From: Zeugodacus cucurbitae
Taxonomy: Eukaryota; Arthropoda; Insecta; Diptera; Tephritidae
Length of the DNA: 64,000 bases
Assembly: GCF_028554725.1 (NCBI RefSeq)
Contig: NC_071667.1
Coordinates: 28,229,501-28,293,500, forward strand
Direction: 5' to 3'
Under the pieces are notes generated by a model. That model was given only the letters and a program-made list of their open reading frames with translations, did not search any database and was not told the DNA's origin. The position numbers were made by a program, and so were the translations under genes. This document shows, one piece after another, positions 1-12,112 of the stretch. Within the stretch, counting starts at the first letter, position 1. Each line of letters starts with the position of its first letter.

Positions 1-262
1 GACGAAAATATAATGTGTTTATTAGACTGGCTTTTGTCCAGTCCAGACCTGAACTCTATTAAGTATCTCTGGGAGCAATTAAAAATGAAGGTTCGATTGA
101 ACCAAATAGGAAATTTTATCGAACTATTAGGAAGGGTAAAGATAGAATGGAGAGCAATTTCCAGAAGCATATGTGAGAAGTTTTGAATCAGTGCCTCGCA
201 GATGTCAAGTCTTTAATCAAGTAACGGGTTTTCCACAAAATATTAACTTTTCAATAACAAAC
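1..262 (+). pseudogene. Tc1-like transposase, C-terminal remnant
   Basis: Frame 1 reads through an SSPDLNSIKYLWEQLK segment. This matches the Tc1-family block around the third catalytic residue, normally SPDLNPIENLW, followed by a basic helical tail. The frame stops at 184-186. A neighbouring frame continues with LNQCLADVKSLIK, typical of the Tc1 C-terminus, so there is a frameshift near 180. The catalytic Glu of the PIEN motif is replaced by Lys (codon 61-63), so the copy is dead on two counts. The N-terminal part lies left of the window. Family known; subfamily not determined. Confidence 0.75.
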
Positions 263-284
263 AATTTTTTTTTAACAAAATATC

Positions 285-503
285 AAGCGTTGCTAATTAC
301 GTGACCGAGAGGTTTTAGTAGATCTTTTTTCAAAAAGTGAAAAACTTAGTGCAGAATAAAATAAAATTAAATCCTACATATTATTTAAAAAGCAACGAAA
401 TAACGCTTAATTAAACTCAAAAAGTTACAATAAATCTAGTCAACTTTTCGACTTATGAATGATTACATGATTCAAACAGCAGCGTTGCTAATTAGTTGAC
501 CGT
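285..503. repeat. Paired direct repeats in a Tc1-like terminal region
   Basis: A GCGTTGCTAATTA-GTGACCG type motif occurs at about 287-306 and again at about 482-502, in the same orientation, just downstream of the transposase tail. Several Tc1-like elements carry repeated transposase-binding motifs in long terminal inverted repeats, so this is probably the right-hand terminal repeat. The matching left end is outside the window. Confidence 0.5.
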
Positions 504-1297
504 AGCTGTACGTCCGACTTAATGTAAACGGTAAGCGAGGAACGACTGAAATCTATAGTGATGACACCGTGTGATATAAGGGTTTGACTTGCGAATGAGT
601 TGCGAATGAGTTGCGAAAGCTTTTACGTTTAAAAATCGATTCCGAGGTGAAACTCGATTACTGTTTTAATTTAAACAAGAATTTCCAACTCTTACTAGTA
701 CTGGACTGCATTGCTCTTAACCTGAATGAATATTGATTACAATTGAATTTAGTGAAACAAAAAATAGTTGAATGCAAAGCTTTGACTTTATTGATTACTC
801 AAAATCAAAGTGGGTCACTTTAAGGTCACAATTTAGTGGTATGTGGCACATTCATGCATATATCAGTATCAGTACATCGTTAAGCCCTGCGTAATTCATC
901 ACAATGGTCAGTTGTGTAGGAAAACAATTTGCACAAAATATAAATTAGCAAAAAAAAGGGAGGTCGAAGGACACATACAAGCAGACACATACACACTCAC
1001 TTACAAACGCAATTGTCGGGATAATGCCAGGATATGGCATAATTAAGCTCATCAAGCACATTAAGTAGCCGGGAAACTAATGACATTCAACAGTGCCCTC
1101 TACAACAACAATAAAGTAGATATTAAATGAGGGTTGCTGCAGCAATTGCGGTCAAATAAGCGTCGTTAGTCGAATGTATCATCTAAGTATTTTCATTGCT
1201 GCAGCTTTAATTTTCTACGTCAAAAATTCTCATAGGACGAACAGGTAGGCGGCTTTAGGTCGCTTAAATTTGTTGAGCCGCTATGCGTCGATTAAAA
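504..1297. other. Unannotated AT-rich stretch
   Basis: I see no convincing coding frame, RNA gene or repeat here. The short open frame at 843-1046 has no ATG start and no family resemblance. Confidence 0.5.
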
Positions 1298-2512
1298 TTT
1301 TTATACTCTCGCAACAAATGTTGCTAAAGAGAGTATTATAGTTTTGTTCACATAACGGTTGTTTGTAACACCCAAAACTAAACGAGTTAGATATAGGGTT
1401 ATATATACCAAAGTGATCAGGGTGAAGAGTAGAGTTCAAATCCGAATGTCTGTCTGTCCGTCCGTCATTCCGTCTGTGCAAGCTGTAACTTGAGTAAAAA
1501 TTAAGATATCTTGATAAAACTTGGCACACTTATTTCTTTGCACCAAAGGAAGGTTGCTTTCGAAAATGAGCAAAATCGGACCACTGCCACGCCCACAAAA
1601 TGGCGAAAACCGAAAACACATAAAGTGCCATAACTAAGCCATAAATAAAGCTATGGAAATAAAATTTGTTGTGCGGAATCGCACTATGAAGGGGCATATT
1701 TGGCTGTAATTTTTTTGGGGAAGTGGGCGTGGCCCGCCCCCTACTGAGTTTTTTGTACATATCTCGCAAACCAGTAGAGCTATAAAAACCAAACTTTTTG
1801 CAGTCATTTTTTTTAGCCACTTCCTAATACAGTCCAAAAATGAAAGAAATCGGATCATAACCACACCCACCTCCCATACAAAAGTTAGGTTAAAAATTAC
1901 AAAAGGTGGGTTAACTCACTAACGAAAAACGTCAGAAACACTAAATTTCACATAAGAAATGGCAGATGAAAGCTGCACTCAGATTTTTTTACAAAATGGA
2001 AAATGGGCGGGGCGTCGCCCACTTATGGGTCAAAAACCATATCTCCGGAACTACTCGACCGATTTCAATGAAACTTGGTTTGCAATAGTTTCCTTACATC
2101 CCAATGATATGTTGTGAAAATAGGCCAAATCGCTTCACAACCACGCCTCCTTCCTATATACCAGAACTTTGAAGACAATCTGAATCGTTTACTTTACAAT
2201 ATATAAAGTAAGTACTAGTGAAGATATCGGTGCAGAACTTTGCATAAATACTGCATTTATAAAGTGGCATCGCCCTTCTAAAAATCGCCGAAATCGTACC
2301 ATAGGGTTTTAAGGTCCCATATAGCGAACACGAGGACCTCGGTGCTTCTAACCTAATATTATGGTTTCCAACTTTCAATGGACTTTATACAATATATATG
2401 ACCAATACGCGGGTCAAATTGTGTATTATATAATATAAATAAAGTTAAATAAATAAATTGCGAGAGTATAAAATGTTCGGTTACACCCGAACTTAGCCCT
2501 TCCTTACTTGTT
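1298..2512 (+). mobile_element. DINE-1/mini-me-like element, copy 1 (near full length)
   Basis: It starts at TTTTTATACTCTCGCAAC and ends in CCCTTCCTTACTTGTT. The 5' TATACTCTCGCAA block recurs inverted as TTGCGAGAGTATA near 2459-2470. It is followed by a hairpin with stem GTTCGG/CCGAAC, then about 20 nt to the end. A GTCTGTCTGTCCGTCCGTC tract lies near 1447-1470, next to a TATATA tract. Subterminal inverted repeats, a 3' hairpin, (GTCY)n and (TA)n are the hallmarks of DINE-1/mini-me (Helentron-associated) elements. There is no coding capacity, and the short open frames inside are incidental. At about 1.2 kb it is the longest copy in the window. The family assignment is inferred from structure. 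Confidence 0.75.
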
Positions 2513-3475
2513 ACATATTGTTTTCTCATTCGCACATACAATCTCTCTCCCACTTCTCTCTCCTCAGTTAAAACGAGCTTGATGGTCGCTTTCACGAATC
2601 GTTTCAATTGAATTACATTAAAGTTCACCGGAGGGTGGTTGAAGTAAGCATCATTTAGTTTAGTGGTTGCCACACGTGTTGACTTTCTTCGTTCATAGCC
2701 AAAGTATTTACTTCTGTTTTAATTGTTGTTGTTGCCGGTTTACGCTCAATGTTACGCAACGTCTATCATTTCTGAAACAAAAAAAAAAAACAACAACAAC
2801 ATTGTGTTTCAATTAATTAATTTGTCCTTCGCTCATTTTCATCAAGTCTGCTCATTGTGTTGTTTATGTCTTCATCTTTGTTGTTGTTGCCGATGCTTGA
2901 GTCTGTGTACCTTTTATTTTAACGCTCAGCTGCTTTCTGGCTCCCCTCTCCCATTCATTTGGTTTATTTCGTCTAGCTTCCCTAAACTGTGTCGGCAATC
3001 TGTCTATATTAGCATGAAACCACTTTATTACGTGATGATGACCCAAAACGCTAATGATACCAAATGAAAAATGTTTTCGTCGGTATTATTGTTATTGTTA
3101 TAGAACGATAAGCTGTGAGAAAAATTATTGATTTAAAGCAATTGAATTCGTTTCTACTAAATAAAATTTAAATTGTTTCTTTAATTTTTTGTGAATTTAA
3201 GATTTTGAGGTAACAAAAATTTTAAATTCAGGTATTTTGGTCGATCACGAATGATTAAAAAAAACGTTCAGGGTTGCCATCTGATTAATAATTGTATTCC
3301 AAAAATATTTTACAAATTGATCACTTAAATTAATTATTTTAACATATCTATTTATAAAACTGAGAGGATTTGAAGAGTCTTATTAGTTACATATGTATAT
3401 ATGTATATTTGATTTGAGGATCTGCGCCCTAAGATATATTGTGCCCTATGTATAGCTGATAAATGAATTATACTA
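2513..3475. other. Unannotated stretch with simple repeats
   Basis: AT-rich, with a poly-A/CAA tract near 2779-2801 and TTG-rich sequence near 2720 and 2880. No credible gene is seen. The open frames on both strands around 2723-3067 are low-complexity artefacts. Confidence 0.5.
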
Positions 3476-4612
3476 TTTTTATACTCTCGGAACAAAAGTT
3501 GCTAAGATAGTATTATAGTTTTGTTCACATAACGGTTGTTTGTAACTCATAACACTAAACGAGTTAGATATAGGGTTATATATATCAAAATGATTAGGAC
3601 GACGAGACGAGTTGAAATCCGGATGTCTGTCTGTCCGTGCAACGGATAACTTGAGTAAAAATTGAGATATCTTAACGAAGCTTGGAACACGTATTTCTTG
3701 GCACCCTGAGTAGGTTGGTATTGAAAATGAAATATCGAAATCGGACCTTTGCCACGCCCACAAAATGTCGAAAAGCCTAAACCTATAAAGTGTCATAACT
3801 AAGCTATAAATAAAGTTATACAAGTAAAATTTGGTATAAAGGATCGCACTAGGAAGGAGCATATCTGGATGTCATTTTTTTGGGTAAGTGGGCATGGCCC
3901 CGCTCTCAAATCAGTATATTTGTATGATTCTTGCAAACCTGTAAAGATGTATAAACCAAACATTCTGCAGTCGGTTATCTTACGTACCCCACCGTATACC
4001 ATGAAAATAGTTGAAATCGGATAATAACCACGCCCAGTTCCCATACAAAGGTTAGGTTGAAAATTACTAAAAGTGCGTTAACGGACTAATGAAAAACATC
4101 AGAAACACATAATTTTACAGAAGAAATACCAGAGGGAAGATTCACTCAGAGTTTTTTACAAAATAGAAAATGGGCGTGGCGTCGCCCACTTATGGGTCAA
4201 AAACCATACCTCAGGAAGTACTCGACAGATTTCAATGAAATTCGGTATATAATATTTTCTTGGCACCCTGATAACACGGATAAAAAATGGGCAAAATCGG
4301 TTCACAACCACGACTACTTTCTTTATAACTCCATTTTGAATTCCATCTTATTCCTTCACTTTATAAAATATACATAGGGAACCAATGAAGATAGCGGAAT
4401 AAAACTTTACGCAAATACTATATATCATTTGTGGCTTCACTTCTGTAAAAATTGTCCTCAGTCTTCATATACCATATATGTATAATGATTTTCGTTATTC
4501 TATTGCCGAATATAAGGGTCACATTGTGTGTTATCTTAATAAAACTATAACAATAAATTGCGAGAGTATGAAATGTTCGGTTGCACCCGAACTTAGCATT
4601 TCCTTACTTGTT
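3476..4612 (+). mobile_element. DINE-1/mini-me-like element, copy 2
   Basis: It has the same ends as copy 1: TTTTTATACTCTCGGAAC at the left, and TTGCGAGAGTATG plus the hairpin and TTCCTTACTTGTT at the right. It is more diverged, with only a short GTCTGTCTGTCCGTG tract. The 5' two thirds align by eye with copy 1. The 3' third (about 4310-4550) is different sequence, shared instead with copy 3, with an ACCAATGAAGATAGCGGA-type motif. The same family therefore carries two 3' modules. Confidence 0.75.
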
Positions 4613-6840
4613 TTAGTAATTTAATTTTAAAGAGATTTAAGAACTCTGTTTCAATATGGTTTTCATAAAATTAAAATTTTTTAAATGATTTCTCATAAAG
4701 ATAGCTTTGAGCAGGGTTGCTAATTCTTAAATTTTCAGTACAGTTTTATTCTAATTTAAATAGCTAAACTAAATTTAGGGACATTGCTTCTAGTCATCAA
4801 GCAAAATACGAAATTTCGTCGTGGAACTAGGATACAGTTTTCAGAAATTGCGATTTATCAATGAACCTTAGAAACATACTGACTTTGGAATTTAATTTAC
4901 TATTGAATTATGTATTAAACATGTTTTTTCTAAATATGAAACAGCTGTTTTCATACGACATCACAAATATTATTAGCTATACACGGCGTAGATAATGTAT
5001 TCTTCCCATACCTCATGTCTCATACATATTAACAATTTACAGAAATTTATATAACGGTCTCCCGCGATAGAAATCGTTCGCTTGTATTTTGCACACTTTT
5101 AACCCTTTGCTTAAATTCATTTCCCCTTTTCTTATATTTATAAATTTTGCTAATAGTTTGTTGCTATTGCATCCTAATGAAGTGATTAATATTTCCAAAA
5201 ATTTATTCATTTATGCCATTTCATTTCGCGCGTGTGCGGAACCGCCGTAGCTCGTGTCGAACTCAGGTGCACCTGTTAGCAAAAGCTGTCTCAATAATGA
5301 TTCGCAATGTTTTTTTCTTGAAATGTCAACAGTTATTTACTTATGCCAATGAAAAGTTATCACTCAGCCATCACTCAATTATGAATTTATTAAAAACAAT
5401 GAGTAGCGGTCGATATAGTGGCGGAGAGAAACGTAAGAGCAACACAGTTGCTTTATTGTGTATACAAGTATAGGTAGAAGGGCTTCCGGAATAATTTTGT
5501 TAACCTGTTAACATCTGCCAACAGTCGTCATAATTGTTATGGATGGGAGAAGTGAACTCAAAATGTCTCCGATTCTATACTATTTCCGTAGATCTGCAGT
5601 TTCTTCGTATTGGTTATGGCTGATACAGTCATTTAACATATAATAATTTTACGGACATGATTTGGATTAACCTTTAAAACTTAGTTTACGATGAAGTCTT
5701 CAGTAGTAATATTCTAAAGGAAATCCTTAATAATTGTCTAATGTAACTACCAAACACATTAGAAAATTGTAACTCATTATGCCTAAGAGATAGCACACAA
5801 ATAATGAGAACATGTTAAGTATTAGCGGCATATATGCGTGCTATTGATACGCTCATACTCATATTCGCACAAATTCTGTAAGAACACTTATTCGCTTATA
5901 TCGTACATTATATCTGAAAATCTCGCATTCATTTTTCGCTCATTGTTCATCACTTATCGATTTGACAAACGCGTCGACGCGCTGACATGGCTTAATTATG
6001 CGCCACCATTTAAGCCAATTCATTGTGCATTTGCTCGGAGATACTCAGGCACAGTTTCATAAACCCCGACACACAGACCCCTTCTCCTCTGTACCGCGTA
6101 AGCTGTCACTCGCAGCGCAAACCGGCTGCAAATGCACAATTCAAATGGGCGTGGCACCACAGACAGTATCAATACCTCGAATCGCAACAAGAAACTACAC
6201 GAGACGTTGCGCCCAGCGATACCCTTCTCGTTTGGGTTTCGTAAAATTCGATGCAAGTTAATGATGTCTGCTTAAGGAGAGCCGAAAGATTAAGCATACA
6301 ACTTGAAGTAGAAGTGCTGGTGGGGGTTAGCGAACGCGCTTAAAGACAATTTTATGAGCCCTGCACAGCATTTGGAGACCGTACACACATACAAATGTGT
6401 CGTGGACAATTCATCAATCAATGCACAAAATGACAAACAATTCGCCGACTGACAATCCACGAAAACCCACTGACAGACTGGTCCAGCCGTTGCCGGGGAG
6501 TGGAGCATTACAATGATCGTCTTTAGCGTGGCAGTGACGAAGATTAAATGAATGACGGTTCAAAAGCGAGTGCACCATGGTGGCACGAGCAATTTTGTTG
6601 TGGGTGTTGCATTGAGAATATGTGAGGGTAATGGATACCTATTTGAGGACTTTAAATTAGTAAGTAATTTTTATGAAATATATTTAAGTGCTACATATTG
6701 ACTCGCGTCGATTCTGTAATTAATTTTTTTGGGTAAAATGTGTATATTTGTGTGTATATCTTCATATTTGTATTGGCAATATATTGATCTCAATATCTCA
6801 TAAACTTTTGCTAACGGGACTAATTGAAAAGCTCGTGTTT
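4613..6840. other. Unannotated stretch
   Basis: Mostly AT-rich. The part from about 5940 to 6560 is more GC-balanced and holds several overlapping open frames on both strands, none with an ATG-led, family-like protein. No gene is supported. Confidence 0.45.
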
Positions 6841-7560
6841 TTGGAATGTAAGGCGGGTCGCCTCCGCGCGGTGCATCCTGGGTAACGCTGATCGACCTGT
6901 GATCTTCACGGCCTTTAAACTCCTTACGGACCCTGACTGACACGGACAACGATTTAGAATTATATTTTTGGATTTGATATTTTTGCTGGCGAGTTAATGC
7001 CAAGTCTCTCCGTCCCGTTCCCTTCGCGTCATCATTAAGTTGATGTAGTGTCGGTTGAGAGAACTCCCTCTATATGCTGGTAGGCTCTGAACGCATTGCC
7101 TAATTAGCGCGTGCGTCAACCCCCGCCTTGGCCTCTTAGCTGAGATAACCTTGGATTAGAGGCGACTACTTTCCGGGAGGTGGATAGTGAAACATTCAGA
7201 ATGAATAACAACAACAACGCCAACATTGGAATGGAAGTGAGGGATAACGAGTCGAAATCGACTTCGAAAACAGACCACAATATGCGGTGCGAAAGCCAGT
7301 TCACAGGCGCCAGTTCACGGGTGCCACCCGTTAAGGGTGGCAAGTCGGTAGATGTCGACGAAAGTCAGCGATAAATTGGCGGGATTGGGAGACCCTCAAT
7401 CTCTGATCAAGCGGCATAGGTCGCATGAGGTGGAATCTTCCCTCGGTAGGAAACCGCGCACGGGAAAGGCCCCGACGTTGAGCGAAATCACTAAACTCAC
7501 AGGCTCTATAGAGTTTTCATTTTCTTTGAAAGGGACGGTTCAAATGGTTTGAATTAGGTT
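6841..7560 (+). pseudogene. Retrotransposon 5' region with broken ORF1-like frame
   Basis: A GC-richer island stands out from its AT-rich flanks. A frame at 7180-7374 begins MDSETFRMNNNNNANIG and runs into RVPPVKGGKSVDVDE. The neighbouring frame 7352-7552 continues as VSDKLAGLGDPQSLIKRHRS and then KPRTGKAPTLSEITKL. The two overlap by a +1 shift near 7352-7374 and read like one protein broken by an indel. The sequence at 6841-7179 would be its 5' leader. The polar, basic, KPRTGKAPTLSE-like composition fits a non-LTR element ORF1, but I cannot name the family. A broken host exon is the alternative. Confidence 0.4.
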
Positions 7561-9490
7561 CTGTGTGGTCGCCTCATCCACCTTATGCTCCACTAAATTT
7601 GAAAAAATCACTTGTTGGGTGGGAATTGGAATTGAAAGAGTGGTTATCGCCAACAGGGAAATTTAGTTTGCAGACTTCGAGAACACCTATTTTTCGGATG
7701 TGTTAATAGTATTATTCACATAAATTCATAAGAATCTGAAATTCATAGTCGCTTATTATCTTTTATTTAAAATTGTATTTTCACATACTTTATGGTATGT
7801 TAATTTCTTTTTCTTGCTCTTCTAAGTTTGCTAGATATTATTATTCTTACTTATTTACTTAACTAAGCTTATTTAGTATTTGTCAATCACTTCTTAATAT
7901 GGCCTTTGAACTCTGCTTGCCACATTAAACAAGCCGCAATATATCATTGCTGCTGATATGCAATCTAAAGCCTCAATGTCTCTCATATGACCTGTGGTAA
8001 GGCACATATTATTATATAACTAGTAGTAGATAGGAAAACTTTCTTTATTAGTTTACCGCAAAACTTAATAAACATACACATATTGACTTTTGCGGTGCAT
8101 CTTGCCACGGTCTTGAAAGTTTTTTGCTCTACTCTTGTCACTCAAAGGACATGTGTGGCTTGCACAATCAGTTAAAGCCACTCTGACCAGTTCAATAAGC
8201 CGATTAAACTTTCACATGTACCCTCACTCTGCTTTGCTCTCATTTGTGTTAGCAAGAAGACCGTTAAAAAATTTATAAGCACCTTCTTAAGGTCACATCA
8301 CGTACTCGTACGGGCCGGTTGGGGGTGGCAAGCATGAGTACGATGATGCAGAAGCGACAGAGACAGCATCTTCAAGTGCTAACTAAAGTAAGAGGTCGGC
8401 TTGTGGAGGAATTGTGGAGATGTTCTTTAGTTTTTTATGCGGCTACTCTCATATGTCAACAGCAGGCTGGGCAAACTGCCGGACCATGATTTATGGACAA
8501 CTATTGGAACTTATACGGTGAATATACACAATTATTATTTTATTATATGTTTTTTCATGTGCAAGAAGTGTTTTGTGTGAGAAAATTGTATTTATTTTAC
8601 TGATTTTTAACTAGTCTAGAAAACAAAATTTAAAAAGTAGAAGGTATCTACAAGTTCGAGGGAGATAGAGTCAGTAGCTCGTACTCAATTATGAGCTCCC
8701 TTTTAAAACATTACCTTCCTGATTCTACAACCCCGAGCTCTTGATTTGTCTTATTTCCCAGATATCGTTTGGCTGTCCGACGGATGTTCAGTAGTACCTA
8801 CCAAATTTGGCCTATATGCTGAATTATATAGGGTTTGATCAAAATTTATGTTAAGTAAGAGAGACGAGTACTCCATGGCGGTTGAAGCGACTTGTTTCTT
8901 TATCAATCCACATCCACATTCCGTTAATTTTTCATACTTTCCAACATTCTCACTCTTGCGTCATCTTCTTTGGTCAGTTGTAACAGCTGTTGCCTCGGCT
9001 GCCACATTTGCCACATTTTCATTTCCTTAACCACAGATGGTCTTACACGAGCTGACAGCGCTTCCATACGTCTTCAACGTTATTCTTTACTACTTTTTGT
9101 TTTAGTTTTGCAAGCGATTTTGTATTCTCAGCAAGTTATCAGTTTTTGTTAAGTCAGTTATTGCTTGTTTGTCCATTGTGGTCACGTTTGATAAGCGCAA
9201 CTAAAATTATATAATAATAATACATGATGACGCTCCCAAGCCTTAAAGCTGTCTTTGCTAAACAGTGCGTAAACTTCTTTGGCAATAGTGAGATTTCCGC
9301 AGCTGCCAGCTGATTATATCTGTATTCATATACAAGTGTCATTTTATTAGTAATGCTTTAATGATTTCGATTGGCTTATAAGAGAAGTGTTTGTAATGGA
9401 ATGAATTTAAGTGATTTTTTTTTTTGTATTTTGTCCTGCTAATTTTGTCTTTCTGAGCTGTAATAAGGGATCAAAGAAATCAAGTTGATT
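7561..9490. other. Unannotated stretch
   Basis: AT-rich sequence without a supported gene. No terminal repeats or RNA gene are seen. Confidence 0.45.
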
Positions 9491-9895
9491 TCTAGAAAAT
9501 GTATTGATGTAGGTGTTATAGTGGATGTCGGACGACGCACCTATTGTGAAACCACTGGATCTGAAATCCCCTTACACTACCATGTCCTCTTTAAAACATA
9601 CCGTGGCCTCGATAAAGCTAATCAATTCAAAAAGTTTAGAAGATGTACCACAGTATTTTCGTAGAAGATGTAATACAGTTTCTTCTACTTCGTGGCAGCT
9701 TCTACAGCAGGCATCGTATGGTATACCCAGTCAGCTGGCGAGTTTTCCAACAGGACTGGCAGTGAATTGTTAGCACTACTAATAGAGTTCTTGTATCCTT
9801 TCTTTTGAACTTCAAAAGTCGGCGTGTACGGCTCTTGTTCCATTCAGGCCACATTTGTCTGCTTGTTGAGCAAGTCGGAGATTATTTCCAACAGG
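9491..9895 (-). pseudogene. I/LOA/R1-type LINE, C-terminal ORF2 fragment
   Basis: On the minus strand, pieces in more than one frame read WPEWNKSRTRRLLKFKRKD, then LGIPYDACCRSCHEVEET and VLHLLRKY. This corresponds to the region after RNase H in I-superfamily elements: a TRRLL-type helix followed by a zinc-knuckle-like C-x2-C...H-LL-x-C/Y block (about 9665-9720). The last knuckle cysteine is not in its usual place, and stops and frameshifts separate the blocks. Only the C-terminus remains. The knuckle pattern supports the superfamily, but the clade is not resolved. Confidence 0.6.
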
Positions 9896-11970
9896 ACTCA
9901 ACCAAATCTATGACATATTTTTCAATTATTTATCTACAAGGGGCCACAGACATATGTCAAATGGGCAGGGTTATTACCGGGTTTAATTCATTTTTAAATT
10001 TTAGTAATGGAGTCCATACTCTTATACCATATATGTATATATAATACATATATAGTATATTCTGGAGTTGGTCTAAGTGCGAGAGAGATAATACTGTATT
10101 TTCGGGTACCGGAAAGGTCTATATCTCCAAGTTTTGGCCGTGTAGAAACTATAATGTGCAACAGTTCTTTAGAACTCATGCTGATTAATTTTCTGCAAGT
10201 CTTGATAATAATTAACATCGACTAAAACCATTTTTTAAACTTTTTGATTTTGATAAGAATTTTCGGGTTGAGGGATTGTATCTAATTTCAAAAAAGAATA
10301 GCTGAGAAAACAGGCTATCATGGGAGAGAATTGGTATCGCTCAATAGCAGTGAAGTCTTCTTTAAGGATAAATATCAAGTTTTCTTGTATTTATTTATTT
10401 CCGCATATTTGACTAATTTTTTTAAATAAAATTAATTTATTTCTCACGATTAATCGATATATACAAGATGTCAGTACTTAATTGAATTAAAGATTATTAT
10501 TCGCTGAAAAGGAAGTTGCAACCAGTTATGGAGACGTCATGCGTGAGTCATAAATCATAATTTCATTCATATTCAGCAAAAAAACTGGACACTGCATAAA
10601 TATTTCAATAATTCAAAGAATGCATAATTCCAATAATGAACTTGCAACACGCAGCTTGCAGTCTTTCGGAAACAAAAAACATTCAATCACGAACTCCCAT
10701 ACACATGGGAACTCAATTCATCGGACCAAACGAGAGAACAACAAATTCGATATATAACTTATAACCAAATAAATATAATGGCGGAGTGTCAACAGCCGAA
10801 CGCTAAAAATGGGTGTTTCAACAGACATTATGCCGGTCGGCGTGAGTCGTCACTCGCCGTTGGAGGAGGCAACGACTAGAAGTGGCGGAAAAGTGGTAGA
10901 TATCAAAACTGTGCAAATGCTTCTAATGATTGAAGTGTGCCAAGCAGGTGCCAACACAGAAGTGGCTGCAGACGCAGCAACAGTAAAATGTAGGGAGAAA
11001 AACACCCCAATTACAACAACAATAACGCGCAAAAAATAAAAATAACAACAAGGTGCTGAAATGCCAATTCTGTGGCACCTGAGAGCGCGAATGCGAATTG
11101 CTATAATTTTCAATCAATAAAATCCATTTAGAGCAGAATAAGTCAGTGCAGTCGGGCTGGCACTAAGTACATACTTACATATATTTACTACTTATGTAAT
11201 ATTGTTTGAGCCTTACATACACACACACAAACGCGCGCAGAAGAAACATACGCACGAGTGACTGACATATTAAGACATAGACTCGTAAATGCACGCTTAA
11301 AAGGCATTTAACCGTAAAAGGCGGGTATTAATAACAGCAGTGGCAAACATCGAGCGCGACGCAGCGGCAAAAGTCGCTGTGGCAATGACATTGAACGGCT
11401 CAGTTGTGAGCAACGGGTGCATTGGCGGAAAAAGTCGGCGGCGTCGGTTGAGAAACTCGGTGATTAAAAAGTCTTCGCCAGTTCGCCGGAAGTGGTGTGG
11501 GCGCGCATTGCCTCAATGACTTGATTGCGTCAGCAGGTGCTGGCTGCCCACATACATACATAGCGTGCGTACTTAGTAGCGACTGCCGTTGACAGCTGTC
11601 CAATAAATCCTTCAAATACAACAAATACAAAACACTTTTATATTTATTTTTAATATTTTTAATTTGCTTGTTATTTTCTTTTATGTGATTAGGCGCGAAA
11701 ATTGACAAACGTGTCCAGTGGCCAAGTTGACAGCCGCTAACAGAGGACAGTCGCATTGATGGACAGTTGTGGCAACTGTGGCAAGTCAACCGGTGGCTGT
11801 TTAATTGGACATATTTCTTTTGACTGGCGAATATAAAAAGCGGAAGTGAATTTCAATCGGCTTTCTACCGCGGAAAATGAGCGTTCTTATCGCTCAAAAG
11901 AGTGCAATTTTATATTCTAGTAAGGGCTCTACACCGAGCATTTTGCAAAAAAATATATTACCTATAGTTG
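9896..11970. other. Unannotated stretch
   Basis: AT-rich, with a dispersed TATATA tract near 10033-10062 and a CA tract near 11218-11233. Around 10740-11130 the sequence is AAC/CAA-rich, typical of fly non-coding DNA. No supported gene. Confidence 0.45.
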
Positions 11971-12112
11971 TAAGCATAATCACTTTTTTCATCTACCTGT
12001 TGTTTGTAACACCAATAAACAATCCCGATAGATATAAGATTATTAGATGAGAAGACCAAATTTCTGGATGTCCGTCCTTCCGTCCGTGTAAATGATAACT
12101 TCAGTTAGAATT
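11971..12112 (+). mobile_element. DINE-1/mini-me-like fragment (5' part)
   Basis: The segment TTGTTTGTAACACC, an ATAGATATAAG-like stretch, CTGGATGTCCGTCCTTCCGT and a TAACTTCAGTTA-like motif match, in order, about 1360-1500 of copy 1. The 5' terminus and everything 3' are missing. The fragment abuts RTE-like LINE sequence directly, which suggests truncation when the LINE inserted or a later deletion. Confidence 0.6.
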
